From positions 1 through 7,897 of the forward strand of contig JACQRF010000009.1 of assembly GCA_016206635.1 (NCBI GenBank): 7,897 bases of DNA. The letters run 5' to 3'. Origin of the DNA: Candidatus Omnitrophota bacterium. GTDB taxonomy: Bacteria > Omnitrophota > Gorgyraeia > 1-14-0-20-64-10 > JACQQZ01. The notes under the pieces are model-generated. The model made no database searches. It was not told the origin of the DNA and saw only the letters and a list, made by a program, of their open reading frames with translations. Of the stretch, positions 5,075 to 7,897 are shown piece after piece (the first letter of the stretch is position 1; every line of letters starts with the position of its first letter). The translations under genes and the position numbers were made by a program.

Positions 5075-6837
5075 TCCCGGAGCCGGTGGTGCGGCAGATC
5101 CAAGACCGCCTGGACATCGTCGAGGTGATTGCCGGGTATCTCCCGTTGAAACGGGCCGGCGGACATTACAAGGCGGTCTGCCCGTTTCATTCGGAGAAAA
5201 CCCCGTCGTTCATGGTGAACCCGACGAAACAGATCTTCCATTGTTTTGGGTGCGGGGTCGGGGGGGATGTGATCTCGTTCGTCATGAAGTACGAGCATTT
5301 GGAATTCCCGGAGGCGATCCGATTGCTGGCCCCGAAGGCGGGGGTCGAAGTGCCGCAGGGCCGGGACGGCCCCGGCGCGAAGCCATCCGACGGCGCGGCG
5401 CTGCAGCAGGCCGTGGAATTCGCCGCGGGCCTGTTCCAACGCGCGCTGCATCAGCCGGCCGGCGCCGCGGCCCGGGCCTACCTCCAGCGCCGCGGCGTCA
5501 CAGCCGCCAGCATGGAGGCGCTGCGGTTGGGATACGCGGCGGACAGCTGGGACACCTTGTTGACCGCGGGGCAGGCGGCCGGGATTGCGCCGGCGATGCT
5601 GGCGCGCGCCGGCCTGTGCGTGCCTCGCGACGGCGCCACCGGGTGGTACGACCGGTTCCGCGGCCGCCTGATGTTCCCGGTGTGGGACCACAAAGGCAAA
5701 GTCGCGGGGTTCGGCGGCCGGGTGCTCGACGAGTCGCAGCCGAAGTACCTGAATTCGCCGGAGACGGAGATCTATCTGAAGAGCCGCATCTTGTACGGCT
5801 TGCACCTGGCGGCGCCGCACATCCGGGAGCATGATCTGGTCGCGATCGTGGAGGGGTATGTGGATTTCCTCATCCCGTATCAGATGGGCATCCGGCACCT
5901 CGTCGCGTCGATGGGGACGAGCCTGACGGCGGATCAGGTGCACGTGCTGCGGCGGTACACCAAACGGGTGGTCATCGTCTACGACGGCGATTATGCCGGG
6001 GAGTTGGCGACGCTGCGCGGCCTGGACCTGCTGTTATCGGAGGGCATGTCGGTGCGCGTCGTGGGGTTGCCGCCGGGCGAGGATCCGGATAGCGCCGCCC
6101 GCCGCGTCGGCGCCGACGGGTTTCGCCGGCTGCTGGCGGAGGCGGATGACGTGTTCGCCTACAAGCTGAAGCTGCTGCGCCGCCGCCACGATCCGGCCAC
6201 GGTCGAGGGCAAAGTCGCGATCTGCGGGGAGTTGCTGCCGACGATCAAGCGCGTGCCGAACGCCCCGCAGGCCTCCGAATACGTGCGGGCGTTGGCGGAC
6301 GCGCTGAAGATCCGGGAGGAGGATCTGCGCATTGAGCTGAGCCGGATCCCGGTGAAGGGCGTCGGGGACGGCCCGTGGCGGCCTCGGCTGGCGGCTGGGC
6401 CGCCGCCCGCGGCCGCGACGGCCGAGCACCTGCTGCTGGGCATCGTGCTGGACGATCCGCGCTATTGGGCGCGGGTGCAGACGGATGTGGCGGCGGACGA
6501 CCTGGCCGACGCGCCCGTGCGGGCCGCGTTCCTGCAGCTGGCGGCGCAGGCGGAGCGCGGGCCGGAGGCGGTCGCGCAGGCCGTCCAGGCGTTGAAGCAT
6601 GGCGAGCTGGCGTCGGTGGTGGCTCGCGCGCTGATGGAATGCGAGCGGACCGATGACAAGGCTCGCGCCATGGACGATTGCATCCGGCGGATCCGCGGCG
6701 CGGCCCGCCGGCGGAAACTGTTGGCAAAACAGGCGGAGATTCAAGCGGCGGAATCGGCGGGGGATGAGCCGCAGACGACCGCGCTGATCGGGGAGTATAA
6801 CCAACTTGTGAAAGGATCGGATTCCTCATGGCGATAG
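5071..6837 (+). CDS. dnaG: DNA primase DnaG
   Basis: DnaG makes the short RNA primers for the replication fork, working with the replicative helicase DnaB. The 588 residues are normal for the family. The N-terminal CHC2 zinc-binding domain shows CPFH and CFGC (C37, H40, C58, C61). The RNA-polymerase core follows, with LRLGYAADSWD, RFRGRLMFPVWD and PKYLNSPET. The TOPRIM metal site has VEGYVD (E261) and YDGDYAG (D305, D307), which line up with the catalytic acidic residues of known primases, then LPPGEDPDS. The last ~150 residues, from about EHLLLGIVLDDP, form the helical helicase-interacting domain, which is the least conserved part. The ATG at 5071 lies in an ATGA overlap with cvpA, behind a GGGGGG run that can act as ribosome binding site. 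The 3' end overlaps rpoD by 10 bases. All key residues are present, so it should be active. Confidence 0.97.
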   Translation: MIPEPVVRQIQDRLDIVEVIAGYLPLKRAGGHYKAVCPFHSEKTPSFMVNPTKQIFHCFGCGVGGDVISFVMKYEHLEFPEAIRLLAPKAGVEVPQGRDGPGAKPSDGAALQQAVEFAAGLFQRALHQPAGAAARAYLQRRGVTAASMEALRLGYAADSWDTLLTAGQAAGIAPAMLARAGLCVPRDGATGWYDRFRGRLMFPVWDHKGKVAGFGGRVLDESQPKYLNSPETEIYLKSRILYGLHLAAPHIREHDLVAIVEGYVDFLIPYQMGIRHLVASMGTSLTADQVHVLRRYTKRVVIVYDGDYAGELATLRGLDLLLSEGMSVRVVGLPPGEDPDSAARRVGADGFRRLLAEADDVFAYKLKLLRRRHDPATVEGKVAICGELLPTIKRVPNAPQASEYVRALADALKIREEDLRIELSRIPVKGVGDGPWRPRLAAGPPPAAATAEHLLLGIVLDDPRYWARVQTDVAADDLADAPVRAAFLQLAAQAERGPEAVAQAVQALKHGELASVVARALMECERTDDKARAMDDCIRRIRGAARRRKLLAKQAEIQAAESAGDEPQTTALIGEYNQLVKGSDSSWR

Positions 6838-7897
6838 CGACCCCTCCGAAAACGCGGTTGGAAGATCTCAAAAAGCTGATCGCCCTCGGCAAGGTCAAAG
6901 GGCGGCTCACGTATGAGGAAGTCAACGAGATCTTGCCCGAGCAAGTCACCTCATCCGAGGAGATTGACGAGATCCTCACGATCCTCGGCAACGAGCAGAT
7001 CGAGATCGTCGAGAGCGAGCCGGCCCCAGCCCCCTCGCCGGCGCTGGAGACGCCGGAATCGGCCGAGTCGCGGAGTCCCGACGCCAAATCGGAGGCCGCG
7101 ACCGAGGAGGACGAGGCGGCCGAGGGCGAGGCCAAGCCGGAGGAGGCCGAGGAAGAGCCGGAGCCGAAAGCCCCGATGGACGATCCGGTGCGCATGTATC
7201 TGCGGCAGATGGGGCAGATCCCGCTCTTGTCCCGCGAGGATGAACTGCGCCTGGCCAAGGCCATCAAGGATGCGGAGCGCCAGTACCGGGCCGCGGTGTT
7301 TCACACGCAATGGGCCAAGCGCCATGTGCTGGAGCTGGTCCGCGCCATCGTGGCGGGCGAGGCCAACACCGATGAATTGCTGCACGAGGAGGCCGCCACG
7401 CGAGAGACGCTGGCGCGCCGCCTGTCGCGCGCCGCCGTCACCTTGAGGGCCTCCCGGCGGCCGGACGCCGTCATCGCGGCCATCGAGGCGTTCCGGCTCA
7501 CCCCCGCCGCCGTTGAAGAAGTCGCGCGCCGTCTGAAAAACACCGTGGCGGAGCGGGATCAGACGGCTCGGGACATCACCCGGGTCAAATCGGCCAAGCG
7601 CGCCGGTTGGACGACCCGCCTGGCCGCGCTGCGCCAGCGCCAGCGGAAACTGGAGCGCGCATTGGGCGATCCCGCGGATCGGTTGGACGAATTCTTGCTG
7701 CAGGTGCGCCGCCGGGAGGCGGCGTTCGTGAGCGCCAAGCGGGCGTTGGTGGAGGCCAACCTCCGGCTGGTCGTCTCCATTGCCAAGAAGTACACGAACC
7801 GCGGGCTCTCGTTCCTCGACCTGATCCAAGAAGGGAACATCGGGCTGATGAAGGCCGTGGACAAGTTCGAGTACGAGCGCGGGTACAAGTTCTCGAC
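6828..7897 (+). CDS. rpoD: Housekeeping RNA polymerase sigma factor RpoD (sigma70), 3' partial
   Basis: This is the primary sigma factor that directs RNA polymerase to -35/-10 promoters. The frame from ATG 6828 stays open to the right edge, giving 356 codons. Residues 8-61 form region 1.1 (TRLEDLKKLIALGKVKGRLTYEEV...). Residues 62-116 are a Glu/Ala/Pro-rich acidic linker. Region 1.2 begins at DPVRMYLRQMGQIPLLSRE (D119). A helical, Arg-rich non-conserved region of roughly 150 residues follows, shorter than the one in Escherichia coli. Region 2 begins about residue 300 with VEANLRLVVSIAKKYTNRG (N311) and LDLIQEGNIGLMKAVDKFEY, nearly identical to known RpoD. The sequence stops at YKFS, so regions 2.4, 3 and 4 lie beyond the window. 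The start overlaps the end of dnaG; an AGGA at 6813-6816 is the best ribosome binding site (11-base spacing). Expression is probably coupled to dnaG. Confidence 0.96.
   Translation, partial: MAIATPPKTRLEDLKKLIALGKVKGRLTYEEVNEILPEQVTSSEEIDEILTILGNEQIEIVESEPAPAPSPALETPESAESRSPDAKSEAATEEDEAAEGEAKPEEAEEEPEPKAPMDDPVRMYLRQMGQIPLLSREDELRLAKAIKDAERQYRAAVFHTQWAKRHVLELVRAIVAGEANTDELLHEEAATRETLARRLSRAAVTLRASRRPDAVIAAIEAFRLTPAAVEEVARRLKNTVAERDQTARDITRVKSAKRAGWTTRLAALRQRQRKLERALGDPADRLDEFLLQVRRREAAFVSAKRALVEANLRLVVSIAKKYTNRGLSFLDLIQEGNIGLMKAVDKFEYERGYKFS

Noticed and set aside
6951..7829. A 292-codon open frame on the - strand, and a + strand Arg/Pro-rich frame at 6913-7446
   Set aside because: Both lie within rpoD, whose identity is certain from regions 1.1, 1.2 and 2.
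1..7897. CRISPR arrays, tRNA or rRNA genes, insertion sequences, phage genes
   Set aside because: No spaced repeats, cloverleaf, transposase motif or terminal inverted repeats were seen; nearly all of the window is accounted for by genes.

Overview
This is a high-GC chromosomal window in which every credible gene lies on the + strand. It carries seven coding regions, the first and last of them cut by the window edges. No tRNA, rRNA, CRISPR array, insertion sequence or phage gene is visible, so it reads as core chromosome. The outer-membrane-type lipoprotein points to a Gram-negative bacterium. The GC-rich codon use, the GH57 enzyme and the cvpA-dnaG-rpoD order would fit a Nitrospirota-like lineage, but that assignment is inferred from general resemblance and is not proven.

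Layout. Positions 1-2896 form a tight cluster: the 3' part of a GH57 alpha-glucan-active enzyme, a small BamE/SmpA-like lipoprotein whose start overlaps it, and rsmE, which methylates 16S rRNA U1498. A 226-base intergenic region with a plausible sigma70 promoter follows. Next comes a small membrane-anchored or secreted protein (about 3123-3668) whose only recognisable domain resembles the N-terminal prodomain of subtilisin-like proteases, with no protease attached. A 233-residue soluble protein of unknown function (3699-4400) follows it.

After a short AT-rich spacer holding the best promoter in the window, cvpA, dnaG and rpoD follow with overlapping ends (4 and 10 bases). dnaG and rpoD are the primase and housekeeping-sigma genes of the classical macromolecular-synthesis operon. 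Here cvpA, not rpsU, stands in front of them. rpoD is open to the right edge, so only regions 1.1 to early 2.3 are seen.

Points most worth a second look. (1) The cvpA-dnaG-rpoD promoter sits so close to the cvpA ATG that the mRNA is predicted to be leaderless or nearly so, and a 6-bp-arm dyad spans the -10 box and the start codon. (2) A stand-alone protease-prodomain-like protein with a membrane segment may be an orphan protease inhibitor. (3) That gene has competing starts, a sharp codon-composition step and a possible 23-residue leader peptide. No clearly novel multi-gene system is evident.
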